A DNA stretch of 41,174 bases, taken from contig BMAT01009626.1 in assembly GCA_019649035.1 (NCBI GenBank), positions 447,799-488,972 on the forward strand, read 5' to 3'. Source of the stretch: Elysia marginata. Taxonomy: Eukaryota > Mollusca > Gastropoda > Plakobranchidae. The translations under genes were made by a program, and so were the position numbers. Below are positions 13,100-24,584 of this stretch, piece after piece. Numbering within the stretch: the first letter of the stretch is position 1; the number at the start of each line of letters is the position of its first letter. The notes below the pieces were generated by a model. That model was not told the DNA's origin. It ran no database searches and saw nothing but the letters and a program-made list of their open reading frames with translations.

Positions 13100-13460
13100 C
13101 CTACCTCACTCTCTCTCTCTCGCTCTCTCTCTCTTTCACTCTCACTCTCTCTCGCTCTCTCTCTCTCTTTCACTCTCACTCTCTCTCGCTCTCTCTCGAT
13201 CTTTCTCTCTCCCTCTCTATCTCTCACTCACTCTCTTTCTCCCACTCTGTTTCTATTTTTTTTTCTTTTTGTCTTTTTCTTTTCTTTCTCTCTATCTATC
13301 TTTATTTTCTTTCTTTCCCCGTCCGCCTATATCTTTGTCTCTGGCTATCTGCTTGTATTTCTGTCTACCTGTCTGTCTGTCTGACTGTCTTTGAGTCTCT
13401 TTGTCTATATCTCCGTTTTTGTCTCTATCTTACACACACTCTTTTTCTTCTTTCTCTCTC
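13100..13460. repeat. Long pyrimidine tract: CT, CTAT and CTGT repeats
   Basis: About 360 bases are almost wholly pyrimidine on the plus strand. The inner part has a higher-order repeat: a CTCTCT...GCTCTCTCTCTCTTTCACTCTCA-like unit recurs two to three times between 13120 and 13200. The tract explains the Ser/Leu/Phe-only open frame at 13004-13384. Confidence 0.95.
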
Positions 13461-14235
13461 TATCAGTCCATCCATGTTATTCACTATTTTTAATTCAGCA
13501 GCACAAGGACCCAAAGTTAAGGGCATTCTTTTGAACAACAGTCAATGCAAACGCATGTTGTGTCAGAAGGGATTGTTTATTTTGATTTCATCATTGATTT
13601 TCTAATGCAAATGTACATCTTTATTGGATTCTTGAGCAACATAAAGTGTGTTTAAGGATCCTCAGTATGCAGACATAATGCAGGTGAAATCATGAAACAA
13701 CTGAAATTGTTTTGACTCTTTACTCACTAAGCATAAAAGAGTGCCAGAAAATTGTAAATTTTCTAGCATTGCTTTCTTTCGGCTTCCTATGAGAAAATCA
13801 AAATTTATTTCGTGGCTGAAAGATAAAATTGTTGTTTAGAGGAATGCATCATGTCTGATGTGTCGGGCAAAAAGGATTATTACTTGGTCATATCAGTTAT
13901 GATACGAGGGGGCAGGCAAGGGTTAGTCTGTGAAAAACGTTTTCCACAAAGGACCAGAAAACAATAAACAAAAACAAAATTTAATGTTATGTTGTGTTTT
14001 AACAAAGTAGTTTTTCAACGAATTCGCACACCCACATTGTGTCATGGATTTCAATTCGTTGTTGAAGAACATTGATTTTCGGTTCGGAGGGCAGTTACTG
14101 ATAGAGTCGTACCAGAAAGATATTGATTGATATTCGTCGTTAAGTTCTCTCTTACTGAGCTGTCAATCTTGATCAACTCAAGGTTTATTTTACTAAAAAT
14201 GGCAAGTTACGACAGAGAGGGAAGACAGATAAAGG
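13461..14235. other. Unique non-coding DNA
   Basis: I see no gene, RNA or repeat. Confidence 0.5.
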
Positions 14236-14269
14236 CTAAAACAACAATATGCGGGATAAGAATGGTGAG

Positions 14270-14335
14270 AAAGAGAGGTGGAAATATATAGAGAGAAGGA
14301 GAAAGAGAAAGAGATAGAGATAGAGAAAGAAGTTA
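14270..14335. repeat. Purine-rich (GA)n-like tract
   Basis: A degenerate GAGA/GATAGA run on the plus strand that gives the Lys/Glu-rich start of the open frame beginning at 14278. Confidence 0.9.
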
Positions 14336-14565
14336 TTATATCTATTTTCTTTGTATTTAGAAAGTGTGTGTTTTTCCATAAATCTTTGTTTTGTTACCAA
14401 ATTAGGACCAATCTCGGTATTTTTTTTACTCTTAAGTTCATAAACTCCACTCACAACCCCAAAAAACGAACTGAAAAAAAATCGTTCAATTACAGAGCTA
14501 AAGCGGTCTTAATGTTTTCTATCCCCATAAAACAACTGTTTGAGTTTTCTCTATTATTCATACAG

Positions 14566-14682
14566 ATGTCAGAGCGAGTGGCCCAGAGAGCAGCTGCCTC
14601 TGTCACTCCCGCTTGGCATTCCATAAGGAAATCGATACGTTACATCTCCTCATTGTTTCCTTACAATGGAAACTTGCCGTGA
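14566..14682 (+). other. Exon-like segment behind a good splice acceptor (speculative)
   Basis: A pyrimidine-rich stretch ends in 'TTATTCATACAG' directly before an ATG at 14566, which is the layout of a 3' splice site. The following 38 codons (MSERVAQRAAASVTPAW...) have a more balanced composition than the flanks, with Ala, Arg, Trp and Pro, and end in TGA at 14680-14682. The same frame is open leftward to 14278 through a GA tract. I recognise no domain. It could be a terminal coding exon, a non-coding RNA exon or chance. The 3' part overlaps an unusually long minus-strand open frame (14603-15157). Confidence 0.12.
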
Positions 14683-15157
14683 GCGAAACAGCGGGATGCT
14701 CGAGTATGTTCAAAACAGAAACCATGACTTTATAAAGATGAGATTGATACCCCTCGTAAAATTCATCGATTTTCCAATTTGCCTTAGAATTATTTATATG
14801 AAATTTATCTCTTGTCATGCTAATAATCGACCTGAATACCATAAAGATTTTGAAGTTGAAAAATCCGAATTTTAGTCTGGAGAGCTTAATGTAATTAAGC
14901 ACAGCGGTTGGCTCTTTGTTCTGTTTGCTCCGGGGAGATGCTAACTCTCCAGGCATGACCGCAACAACATAATCATATTTTTTTGTACACGGTATGATAC
15001 CTATTGATACATTTAAACGGAGACAGATTTTAACTTCATGAGTCCTTAGCTTGGACAAAAAATGACAGAAATTAATTATTCCAAAAGAAATGCCGCAACA
15101 ACTCTGTTCAAAAGATAAGTGCCCCAAGGACAAAGCGCAAACTTGCATCGCCATCAT
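14603..15157 (-). CDS. Longest open frame of the window, 184 codons, unknown
   Basis: This minus-strand frame runs 184 codons without a microsatellite to explain it. At this base composition a rough estimate expects well under one such frame in 41 kb, so it is the only frame that chance does not easily explain. The translation (MMAMQVCALSLGHLSFEQSC...) has no signal peptide I would trust, no clear membrane segment and no domain I recognise. It is rich in Ser, Lys, Ile and Phe, has scattered Cys and no repeats. It overlaps a plus-strand open frame by about 80 bases. No intron, promoter or poly(A) context confirms it. It may be a chance frame, a remnant of an unrecognised element or part of an unannotated exon. 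Confidence 0.12.
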   Translation of the reverse strand: MMAMQVCALSLGHLSFEQSCCGISFGIINFCHFLSKLRTHEVKICLRLNVSIGIIPCTKKYDYVVAVMPGELASPRSKQNKEPTAVLNYIKLSRLKFGFFNFKIFMVFRSIISMTRDKFHINNSKANWKIDEFYEGYQSHLYKVMVSVLNILEHPAVSLTASFHCKETMRRCNVSISLWNAKRE

Positions 15158-16430
15158 TCAATCTCTCTTTTGTATTAACATCATATCACAGTAAAAGGAA
15201 TTTAAAGGCTTTTATCATCTAGTGTTTTTTTCGAGAGAGGAATAGCTTTTTCTAATTGTAAAAACTTCTCATTTCTGTTGATATTCAATCCCGCCTTATT
15301 TTTGCGCCGGTCGCAACTTTAAAAGGTCATAAGAAAATACTACAATGCCTTAACATCATTGAGCAGCGCATGAGATATTTGATCATTACAACACGTAATT
15401 AGTACAGAGCGCTTTGTTGTTGATTCTGTTGTTATTCTGTAATTACAAAACTTTTGACTGTTTTGGGTCACGACAGAAGAAACACAAGTCGCATGTTGTA
15501 ATTACTTCAATCCAAAATGTCATACTTTGTTAGTTCCAAGCGTCATGCCATCTTAATTCGATTCTGAAATCGGAGCTTGAAAGAGTAAAAATATTATGAA
15601 AATTGTGTAACATTGTAGTTTTTTAAATCTAATATTTTCGAATTGAAAAAGAGTAGTTGCCTTATATCTCTATTGTATTTCTCTTATAAATCATTTTAGT
15701 AAGTTAACTGCTTTCTATTGTAAAGTATATTTAAACAGTTGAAAATCACTTATAAGTATTATTTTTTATGAGCTGTTTCTACATGTTTCTGTAAACGGCA
15801 AGCTACGATGCTGCCGAGAAAGTGTGACAAACATGATTTTTAATAACCTCTTTAAACTAAACATAACTATGTTTTTGGGAAAACACTGACATAAAAAATT
15901 GAATAACGCCAGACTAATAGATTTGTCTAGAAAATGCAAATATTAATTATCACCAAATTGGAACAAGTAAACCAAAAAATGTAAACAGAATCGACAGTTT
16001 TAGAGAAGCGACACATCAGAGCAGCCATATTATTTTTAAACTGCTTCTTGCAACAAGAACGACAGACGAGTTTTGACCTCGGAACAAACGCGTGTATTTA
16101 TCAATATTTACCTGTACGGCTTAATATAAACATTTGCGGAGACTTTTAAAAGCCATCAAAGTAAATTGCAAAACTTATTACAATAACAAATGCAAGTTTC
16201 AGTCGCTTTTTAATGAAGTTAGACCTTCTTCTCTCGTATATAAGGTAGAAATGCGGGGTTTTCAAGCTGTTGAATGTTAGTCTAGTCGCTTTAGAAGGAG
16301 AGCCATAGTTTTTCTTTTTTGTTACTTTAGAGACTGTTAATTACCACAGAAATTAAATTTAAGAATAACAAATGTAGGCCTTAAAGTAGGGTAAAATCAA
16401 ATGAACAAAGAAAGTGGTTGTCTAGAAAAG
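15158..16430. other. Unique AT-rich non-coding DNA
   Basis: No gene, RNA or repeat is recognised. Stop density is high in all frames. Confidence 0.55.
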
Positions 16431-16431
16431 G

Positions 16432-16585
16432 GTTAGAGGGGAGAAAAAATGGGCAGATAGAAAAATAAAGAAAAAGAGAGGATAGAGAGAATAAAAGAGA
16501 GAGGCAAAGACAGAAATAAGGAGCGAGAGAGATAGGAAGGGAGAGAGATGAAGAGAGAGAAAGAGAGAGGAGAGAGAGAGAAAGA
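16432..16585. repeat. Purine-rich (GA)n-like tract
   Basis: About 150 bases almost wholly purine on the plus strand, with GAGAGA cores. The minus-strand open frame over it (16422-16637) is a Ser/Leu/Phe artefact. Confidence 0.93.
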
Positions 16586-17499
16586 ACGGCTGCGTTGACA
16601 TTAACCTAACTGAGGTATCTTGTTTATAGTTCAACATTTAAAACTAAAAATCGACATCATAGTAACACCAAAAGATAGAAGGACATGAAATCTAAGAGAG
16701 ATCAAAACGTATGTTCAAATAAATTTTACAGACTCGACAAATCTAGCAATTTCAGAGGCATTAGATCGAAGTCGTTATTCACTCGAAAAAGCCATCACAG
16801 GTAGAGAGAAAAAAGGACAATAAAACAAAAAAGAATAAACCCCGGCAGAATCGCCGCTTTCAACGAAGAGGTGGTAAAGCGCAACAGGGAAGAAAATCGA
16901 TCGTATGTAACAAACAAAGAGTGCCCTGTGTCGACGCACAGGAACTGGGGAGAAGGGAAAAAAATAATAATAGCCGGGTCTAGAACTAGGCCAAAGGTTT
17001 CCCTTTGACAGAGCTGATGCCCAGAACAAATAATTATCGGGGAAAAGATTCTCGTGACGATCGCACTGGGTTAAAACAGAAGAACCGATGTTCTGGTTTT
17101 TTTTTTTATCGGATATCTTTTTACTAATTGAAACGTTAAACCTTTTACGATTACTTGCTGACTACTTGAAATGCTTAAAGTTCAACAGGCCGAAACGTAA
17201 ACACAAGTTAGCATCAACGCTGTGTCTTTCTGTCTCTTTCAACCTTCTATACTGATACCACAGAACTGAACTTCAGTTTAAGTAAATGCCATACAACACA
17301 TACATTTTTCGCAGACAGCCTTTTCTTACACTAATATGCTAAAAAAAATTAAGAAATGAACACAAATCACTGTCAGAAGTAAGTTTGATCTTTCCAGTCT
17401 GGTTTGGTCTTCTTTTATTTTTTGTATGGTTTGAAAACATGTAAAAACATGACTTTTAGGATGAAATAGATTTGATTCTTCAGCGTTTATGAAACAAAT
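16586..17499. other. Unique non-coding DNA
   Basis: No gene is recognised. The minus-strand open frame at 16775-17029 shows no known domain. A weak tRNA B-box-like match on the minus strand at 16977-16987 lacks a matching A box. Confidence 0.45.
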
Positions 17500-17590
17500 A
17501 TTCATTTTGTATCCTCAAATCAAGCTGATCTGTCCACACTAACACTATTCATTTTGTATCATCAAATCAAGCTGATTTGTCCACACTGAC
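17500..17590. repeat. 47-bp tandem duplication
   Basis: Two adjacent copies start at 17500 and 17547, each beginning ATTCATTTTGTATC and ending near GTCCACACT. They differ at only a few positions (for example CCTC against CATC, and GATCTG against GATTTG), so the duplication is fairly recent. It contains no recognisable gene part. Confidence 0.93.
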
Positions 17591-18060
17591 TTTAAAATTC
17601 ATAAATAAATTTAAGCTGCCGTTTGACATCGCTCAACAATCACCCATCTGAGTTTTTTTTTTTGCTCGTTTTAGTGTCATGGCTGTATAGAGAACTAACG
17701 GGCTTCCACATGGAAGATCTAAGGTTCACAGTGTGAAATGGCATAGAAAGACAAATTGAAAGTATTCGATTACCGCCCTATTTTTCCCAAGTTTTGTTGC
17801 TCTAAGTTTGGAAAAAAAAACATATTGAATAGGATTAAGAATTAAACTGGGGGTTGATTAGGCCGATTAAAACAGGTGGAATAAAAATATTTTTAACTTT
17901 AAAATCAATTCCATCTAGATTGATGTTGCCACAATAACTCATTACCTCGGAAGGTGTGTGTTTTGAAGATTCGACAGACTATATTTGAAGTACTTAAATA
18001 AAATTGTTGAAACCAGTTCATATGTTGGAGCAAAAGTAGATAGAAAGGAAGATAAACGTC
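17591..18060. other. Unique AT-rich non-coding DNA
   Basis: I see no gene, RNA or repeat. Confidence 0.5.
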
Positions 18061-18065
18061 TATAA

Positions 18066-18096
18066 GTAGATAGATAGATAGATAATTAGTTAGATG

Positions 18097-18167
<71 letters not shown>

Positions 18168-18178
18168 TCATAGATAAA
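18066..18178. repeat. (GATA)n microsatellite
   Basis: An interrupted start (18066-18095) leads into about 18 nearly perfect GATA units. The minus-strand translation is a Tyr-Leu-Ser-Ile repeat, which explains the open frame at 17905-18231. Confidence 0.97.
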
Positions 18179-19009
18179 AAGACAGACAGATAGTTAGACA
18201 GAGAAACAAAAACGACTGGGATAGGTACCAACTACAAATATAAATTGTAATATTCTATGTACAAAAGAAACTTAAAAAATACTTGAATGTTAAAATGTTT
18301 GACACTCCCGATTTTACAAAAAAAAAATCCTTATTGGCTTAGTTGCGTCTGTGTAAGAGAAAAAAATGAGATGGAAATGAGTAGACGGAAGATACAGGCC
18401 TGTGGAGAGGTCGCGAACAGAAGAGGCTCAGTTTGCAATTCTGGTGTTTAAAAATAAAGAGATGGACACAAACATAGAGATCGGAATAAGATGCGTCGCT
18501 TTATCGCGATCAGTATCATTTAAAAGATAGAAAAGGACACCTTAACAGCTAATGAAAGGATGTGACAAACACTAAAAGCCTAGGAAAATGGTTAGAAAAA
18601 AGGGATAACACGTAGGCGACACTATCGGTAGACGGTAGGAGAATAAACACTTCACTAGCATAGGTCGGGACTGTAACAAGAGTGTTCTAGGGTTTATAAC
18701 TCTAGCCTTGGGCGCTAGATTAGGTTAACGTTGACGTCATAAACATGGGGCTTTTCCTTCCGGCAAAGTTTGTTACTCCTTTTTGTTCCAGCGGTCTCAA
18801 TGTTTAGTACAAAATTACCCCCTATAGTAGAATCAAGATCTAATCTGTAGATAGAGCAGCTCAACTAAGCAAATCTATTTCTATGCTTTTGCCCACTATT
18901 GTTACAGAGAACAGCTGTAAAAGAAAACTAACATCTGGATGAGTAGATTGTAGAAACGGAATCTATTATTTTTTCAGTGGGAGAAAGGGCCGTTGAAAGA
19001 AAGGCAGAG
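18179..19009. other. Unique non-coding DNA
   Basis: No gene is recognised. One consensus CRE octamer (TGACGTCA) lies at 18732-18739, but about half an occurrence is expected by chance in a window of this size and composition. Confidence 0.5.
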
Positions 19010-19175
19010 ACAGAAAAAAAAAGTAGAGCTAGATCTAGAGGCAGAATGTGGGAGAGAGCTGCTGAGAATAACTGAGAAATCTAAAAGGATATAACGAGTG
19101 AGAGACAGAGAAGATGTGCTATCAAGATAAAGTTAGAGAGAGCAAGGGAGAGAGACAGAGAGAGAGAGAAAGAGA
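19010..19175. repeat. Purine-rich (GA)n-like tract
   Basis: Degenerate GA repeats on the plus strand, densest at 19134-19175. The tract lies just left of the large inverted repeat. Confidence 0.85.
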
Positions 19176-19315
19176 AGAAAAATGCGGTAGAAATGATGGA
19201 AAGAGATTTAGAAAAATTTTTTGAGACAAATAAAAAGAGACAGGCAGAGCGAAAGAGCGAAGCGGTTTTTTACAACATTGATAAATGTAAAGTAGTTGAG
19301 AGAGAGACATATACT

Positions 19316-19828
19316 AGAAATAGCAACAAAGGCTGCTTTGAACATGCACAGTGTACAACCTATTAAGACTTGCTTTACAACCTGAAAGCCGATGTCACCG
19401 GCTGAAGCCCCTCTCTCTCTATCAATCTATCTCTCTCTCTACCCCCCTCTCTATATATATATCACCGGCTGAAGCCCCTCTCTCTCTATCAATCTATCTC
19501 TCTCTCTAACCCCCTCTCTCTATATGCTGCCCCTCTCTCTCTATCAATCTATCTCTCTCTCTACCCCCCTCTCTCTAGAGAGAGGGGGGTAGAGAGAAGA
19601 GAGAGGGGGGTAGAGAGAGAGATAGATTGATAGAGAGAGAGGGGCTTCAGCCGGTGACATCGGCTTTCAGGTTCATATATATAGAGAGAGAGGGGGGTAG
19701 AGAGAGAGAGATAGATTGATAGTCTAGAGAGAGGGGCTTCAGCCGGTGACATCGGCTTTCAGGTTGTAAAGCAAGTCTTAATAGGTTGTACACTGTGCAT
19801 GCTCAAATCAGCCTTTGTTGCTATTTCT
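19316..19828. repeat. 513-bp foldback element with modular CT-rich arms
   Basis: The two ends are inverted copies: 19316 reads AGAAATAGCAACAAAGGCTG and the right arm ends in its complement at 19828. Over the outer 100 or so bases the arms differ at only a few positions. The centre is a perfect palindrome (CCCCCCTCTCTCT/AGAGAGAGGGGGG) about 19576/19577. Each arm repeats a module. The module starts with CCTGAAAGCCGATGTCACCG, then has GAAGCCCC, a CT run, ATCAATCTATC, another CT run, CCCCCC and CTCTATAT. About three partial modules lie in the left arm and two in the right. The outer arm sequence is non-repetitive. No coding sequence is present. It could be a foldback or MITE-like element, a microsatellite-seeded inverted duplication, or an assembly artefact. 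No clear target-site duplication is visible. Confidence 0.9.
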
Positions 19829-22800
19829 GCACTACGATTAGCAGTTGTACTCGATATAGAAGCCTTTGAGAATTACGCTTGTAATTACGATGTGGAAATA
19901 CTCACAATCGCTTACGCAAGAGTTACTGGAAGTAGCAACAGAGTATAAATAATGCAGATAAGAAGTCAGTGAAGATTAACTCGCATCTATTGTCAATTCA
20001 CATTTGAAAGGCTGTTTTTGTGTGTGTATGTGGGGGGAGGGGGATTTGACAACACAATGAATTTTGTGGATGCGTTAAATTAATTGGTAAATTGTATATA
20101 TAAATTGTTTATTCAACGCATATGCAATATAACACCTACAGAATAACGAGTAGGTGGGCCAATTGAATTATCTTGTATAAAAAAATATTAAGATTATTTT
20201 AAATATTTAATGAAAGAGTTGAATTGTATTTAAACTTGACACTGAAACAGTTTAGCTAATTTATAGAATGCCTCATAAAAAGCTCCGTTTTGAACTATTT
20301 TGCGTTTCTTGTTCTTATTGCTCGTTTGCTATTGTCTCTCCATGATCCTTATTTTTTCACACTGTAAGTACGTATTGCAAGACTTAGTGGTTGTATGGAA
20401 GTTTTGGGATTTTTCCTTGTTTTAGTTCTCAATTTTGGGCCCAAAAGTGTCCTCGATCAATGGACTTAGTAGTTGAGACATAAAATTTCTGGGTCATCAA
20501 TTTTTGTATAAACGTAACCTTTCAGTAGCATTAAGTACTTGTTTTTAAACAAATTAATTTTAAACGACCTTAAATCATGGATGAACAGTACTAAAGTAAA
20601 GTATGTTAGCCTTTTAGGCAAGCTGTATTTGCTTTAACCCATTAGGGCAGCTTGAGAATACTTTACAAAAAACGTAGATATTTTATGTTGAAGAAACTAA
20701 ATGTTCAAAAACTATGCAGCCTAATATGTGAACAAAAATAGTTGCAGTTTATTGATCAAAGGGACTCAATTTTTCGAGACAGTTGGATCACATTGCAAAA
20801 GGTCGATCCACCACTCACAGTCATAAGCAGTGGTGTATGTAGTTTGGCTGTTTGGCTTTCAATTTTGATCCCTTTATTAGGGAGCTATTCATAGCCTAGG
20901 TCTAAGATATTTCGTTAGCGTGGGTGTTCTTTACACTTGTTATTCATCGTTACCCACATCTCTGTGAAGGACGTTGCCGATCTACCAAGATGACCACAAT
21001 AAATCACCACAAGCGCTTACTTTCACGCCTGCGAAATTTTTCTTAATTATTTAATTTTTTTTTGCAGCTCAGATAGCCATAATTATACTGCGTACTTTTT
21101 CAAAAATACCCGAGGGCCGTTATAACTGTGAGCCGTATTTGACCTACTTAGAATTCTTGGAATTCTTCGTAATATTTAACGTCTCCTAAGCTATTTTCGA
21201 GATGGTTTTTAAATGTCTGCTAAGCTATTTGTGAGATGCTTAAAAAGAAAACAGTTAGTGATGTGTGGCTTTCGTTTGCATCTAGTTTTATTCACCAATC
21301 AAAACTTTGTGTGGTCTGGTTTGGGAAAGAAAACACCGAGAAATCGATCAGATACAATGTCGTTCAGTTCTGTTGTGAGGTTTAAAATCGATTGAAACCT
21401 ACACAACCATGGCGGTCATTTTACCGAAAGACTATCATTACGGTTAGTAAATTATCGACTGGCCAACGGAAACCCTAATTACCGCCGTCAAGCATGCTTT
21501 AGTTAGAGCAAGTTTAAGCGCCGATTTACACGAAAAATAATATGGTCAATTGCTTTTAATTGTCTCTCAAAAAACCAGTGAGTCAAAGGCTTCAATTTTC
21601 ACGATACTATGCATTGATGCTTTAAATAGAGTGATGAATTTTTCTGCGTTTCTAAAAGTAAAAACAGCGTGAAATTAACCCAATAAAAGGAAAAAGCGTT
21701 TTCTTAGATTTAAAATTTGCGACATTCCAATTATTTGGACTAGTCTCGAGACAGTTTGTCACATAAAACTTAGACTGAGTATAGTGAACCTCAAAATATC
21801 ATTCAGAAGATAGATTTTATCGTGGTACAAGAGAACTTTGCAACCAACTTAAGATTATTGCTAGTGAATTAAGAGTTCTTTTCTTTTTTTTAAGCTGGAG
21901 ACTATCACAATGAAACCTCCGCAAACGCCATTTAAGTCTCTTAACTAACAGAATCCTAAGTTTTCAAAAGTCAGTTGTTCTTCGACATCAAATCAAGTAA
22001 AACTATGTAAACCAAACGAATTTTATACCGAAATCCTGCATTTTCATGTGTTTATACTACAGCAGTTTGAGCGTGTGAACCAATGCGGCCATGTCCGCCT
22101 GACAAGAAAAAACAACAGTGTTACTGCAGACGGTGTTAAAGACTTTTTTCTCATAGTATTAATTTTTTACACCTATCCTCATATTAAAATCTATATAACC
22201 ATCTACTGCAGCAAGTATGGTAGCTGCTTTGTCAGCATTGTTATAGTCATCACATCCAAAATCTACAGTATCGTCATTATCATCTTTAACCTTATTTTCA
22301 TGCTCAATATTAAATTTCATTATTAGCATTTCATTGGCCATCACCATTGCTTCCAACTTTTCCGTTGTTTACTACGTTTTTATTGCTCAATTAGAAAAAG
22401 AGATTTCACTTTCTAGACCGATTTGTTTGTTTTACTTAAAGTTTTAACGTGATTGTACTTTACTATAGTTATCTACAAATCGCTGTTCATTCAAAGAACG
22501 ATTGACGTAGTAAGAGGAGAAAACACACTGCCTCTTCTTTCGAACACATTAATCAGCCAAAAGCTGGAATATCGATCTTTTATCCTTGGCTGCAGTTACT
22601 TTATTCTGTATACTGATTATAGTTGTTGTTTTGCATTGGCTTTGTCTAGGAGAGAAAATACTTGACGTGATTCTTAAAAAGTAGTATACGGCAATAATGT
22701 AAGATTATTCAGTATCAATAAAACTATTGGTCTTGGTTAAGTAAGGCGGCCAACAATAATGAGCGTCACACGCATAGGCTCTGGGATCAACAAAGTGTAC

Positions 22801-23157
22801 GTATGTCTTTGTTTGTGGTGTATTACTTTAAAATGCATTAGTGCCTTCAGAAAAGATGAACTCAGAGAAAGGGAATTTTTATGGATGGTTTCTTTATTAA
22901 AAATAATTATGAACTTTTATTTTAAGTCTTGAAGAACTTGAAAGGTCTTTTTTTTTAATTTCAGTTTCATATTCTGCAGACGGAAAAGACGTAAGTTCCG
23001 AGAAACCACGTAAAAAACGATCATTATGTACAGGAACATCTGGCAATTTATTGCTTTTATGTTAAGCTGTTAAAAGCTAGCATTATCGTGTTTCCATGTT
23101 GTATTAAATACATTTCACAACCTCACATCCGTTGCCGGACTAGATCGATAACCGGCG
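19829..23157. other. Unique AT-rich non-coding DNA
   Basis: Over 3.3 kb I recognise no gene, RNA or mobile element. A short GT/G-rich patch lies at 20018-20043. Open frames at 21213-21395, 22048-22326 and 22453-22665 have no recognisable domain. Confidence 0.55.
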
Positions 23158-23245
23158 CCAACACGTCAGATCAACATTCGATATAGAACTCTAGTGAAGG
23201 ACACCAACACGTCGGATCAACATTCGATATAGAACTCTAGTGAAG
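23158..23245. repeat. 46-bp tandem duplication
   Basis: Two copies start at 23158 and 23204 with CCAACACGTC, and both contain ATCAACATTCGATATAGAAC. They are nearly identical (AGATC against GGATC), which suggests a recent event. They lie in a slightly GC-richer patch (23130-23370). Confidence 0.95.
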
Positions 23246-24584
23246 CAAAAGGTAGTATAAAAAAAAAACTTTACAATCGCACGCCTACATCTTAATAGGC
23301 ATGTCTAGAGTCGTTCGAGCGAGATGATTTTGCGGTTACAAGCAAGCCGTACGCTAAGCGCTATTGCCTACAAAATCAACAACAGTTAACGGTTAGTTAC
23401 TATTGATTTCAGGAATCCGACATTCACGTTTTGAATAGCAGGAGAGCTGACACAGCCGTAATAAGATCTAGATCTAGGGGGATGTAACTCTAATGGAATT
23501 AGGCTAGTTGCCACGGTTACTGTTCTATCTCGTTACAGTTGGGGTCTCTGCCTGTTAGTACTCATGCAGTGTTAACGTTGACACAGAGGTACAAATGAGA
23601 GGCTATCTCTCTGTTATTTATAAAATTCTGCAATTCTATGTCAGTTGTGTATGTAAAGACGACTTCATATCAATCATAATTGAAATGGCAAAACCACAAC
23701 CGTGAGTTAAAATTTAAAAATCTCCACTTCATTCATCATTACAAAACAAGGCATCGTTTCAACAACGACCCTATTTTCTACATACTCAGAGCCTGGGGTG
23801 TTCGAACCAAAAAAGAAATAACTCATTCTAAACATTACAGAGCAGAGCGAAACAAAAGCCCCTTTGTAAGTTGTTTTGTTGTAATCTTTTTTGAATAAAT
23901 TGACTCTCTTTAAATAGTAAACAGACAAAAAAGTACCGAAGGCGTACTAAATTTTTTTTCCACATTTTTTATCCTTTAAAAAAATCATAGCAAGCCTCAT
24001 AAGTAGCAAGACTTAGTGCTAACGCTCCACTAGGATAGAACTCAAGTGTGTTCTCTCACCACAAGCCATCAGGGAATAAGAACAATGCTAGAACACTCTT
24101 GGAAACCTTAAAACTGAGGGCAATCCAAGCGACGCGTCGGGTACAAAAGAAATTGAGAGAAAAAATGTCCTTTCCGCTTTTTGAGAAAAACCACAAATGC
24201 TACAAATAATGGTAAGTGGATCCCCCGCCCCAATGCTACTGCGTGCCCAAAGCTTAATCAAAGCCAAACACGAAATCTTCTTGCACAGATACTGAAAAAA
24301 AGAACAAAGAAATTGGAAATTTGAAAACTGTTTAATGAAGGTCTTAAATTTTACTAGGCTTATAGCATTGATGCATCAGCTATTTTTATAACGAGCCAAT
24401 ACATTTATAAAATTTACTGAATTTTCGACCAATCATTGAGAATCATTTGGGTTTTTTTGTGAATTTAAAATTAATCGACATACTACTAACCATGCCTGCG
24501 TACAAGTAAATTTGACACTTAAAACTAACCTAAAAAACTGTCTGAAGCTACTGTAGGGCCAGATGAGTAGGAAGGATATAATAT
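23246..24584. other. Unique non-coding DNA
   Basis: No gene is recognised. A weakly tRNA-like patch lies on the minus strand at about 23297-23368 but its B box is poor. Confidence 0.45.

Noticed and set aside
13004-13384. 126-codon plus-strand frame resembling a Ser/Leu-rich membrane protein
   Set aside because: It is a translation of the CT tract. The hydrophobicity comes from CTC and TTT codons in the repeat.
16977-17025. tRNA-like SINE head on the minus strand, followed by a TTATT tail
   Set aside because: The B box has one mismatch, but no A box fits at the expected distance, so support is too weak.
18732-18739. Palindromic CRE site TGACGTCA
   Set aside because: About half an occurrence is expected by chance in 41 kb at this composition, and no promoter context is visible.
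23297-23368. tRNA-like patch on the minus strand (TAGCGCTTAGCG ... GCTCGAACGA)
   Set aside because: The A box has two mismatches and the B box about four. Only a general resemblance to SINE heads remains.
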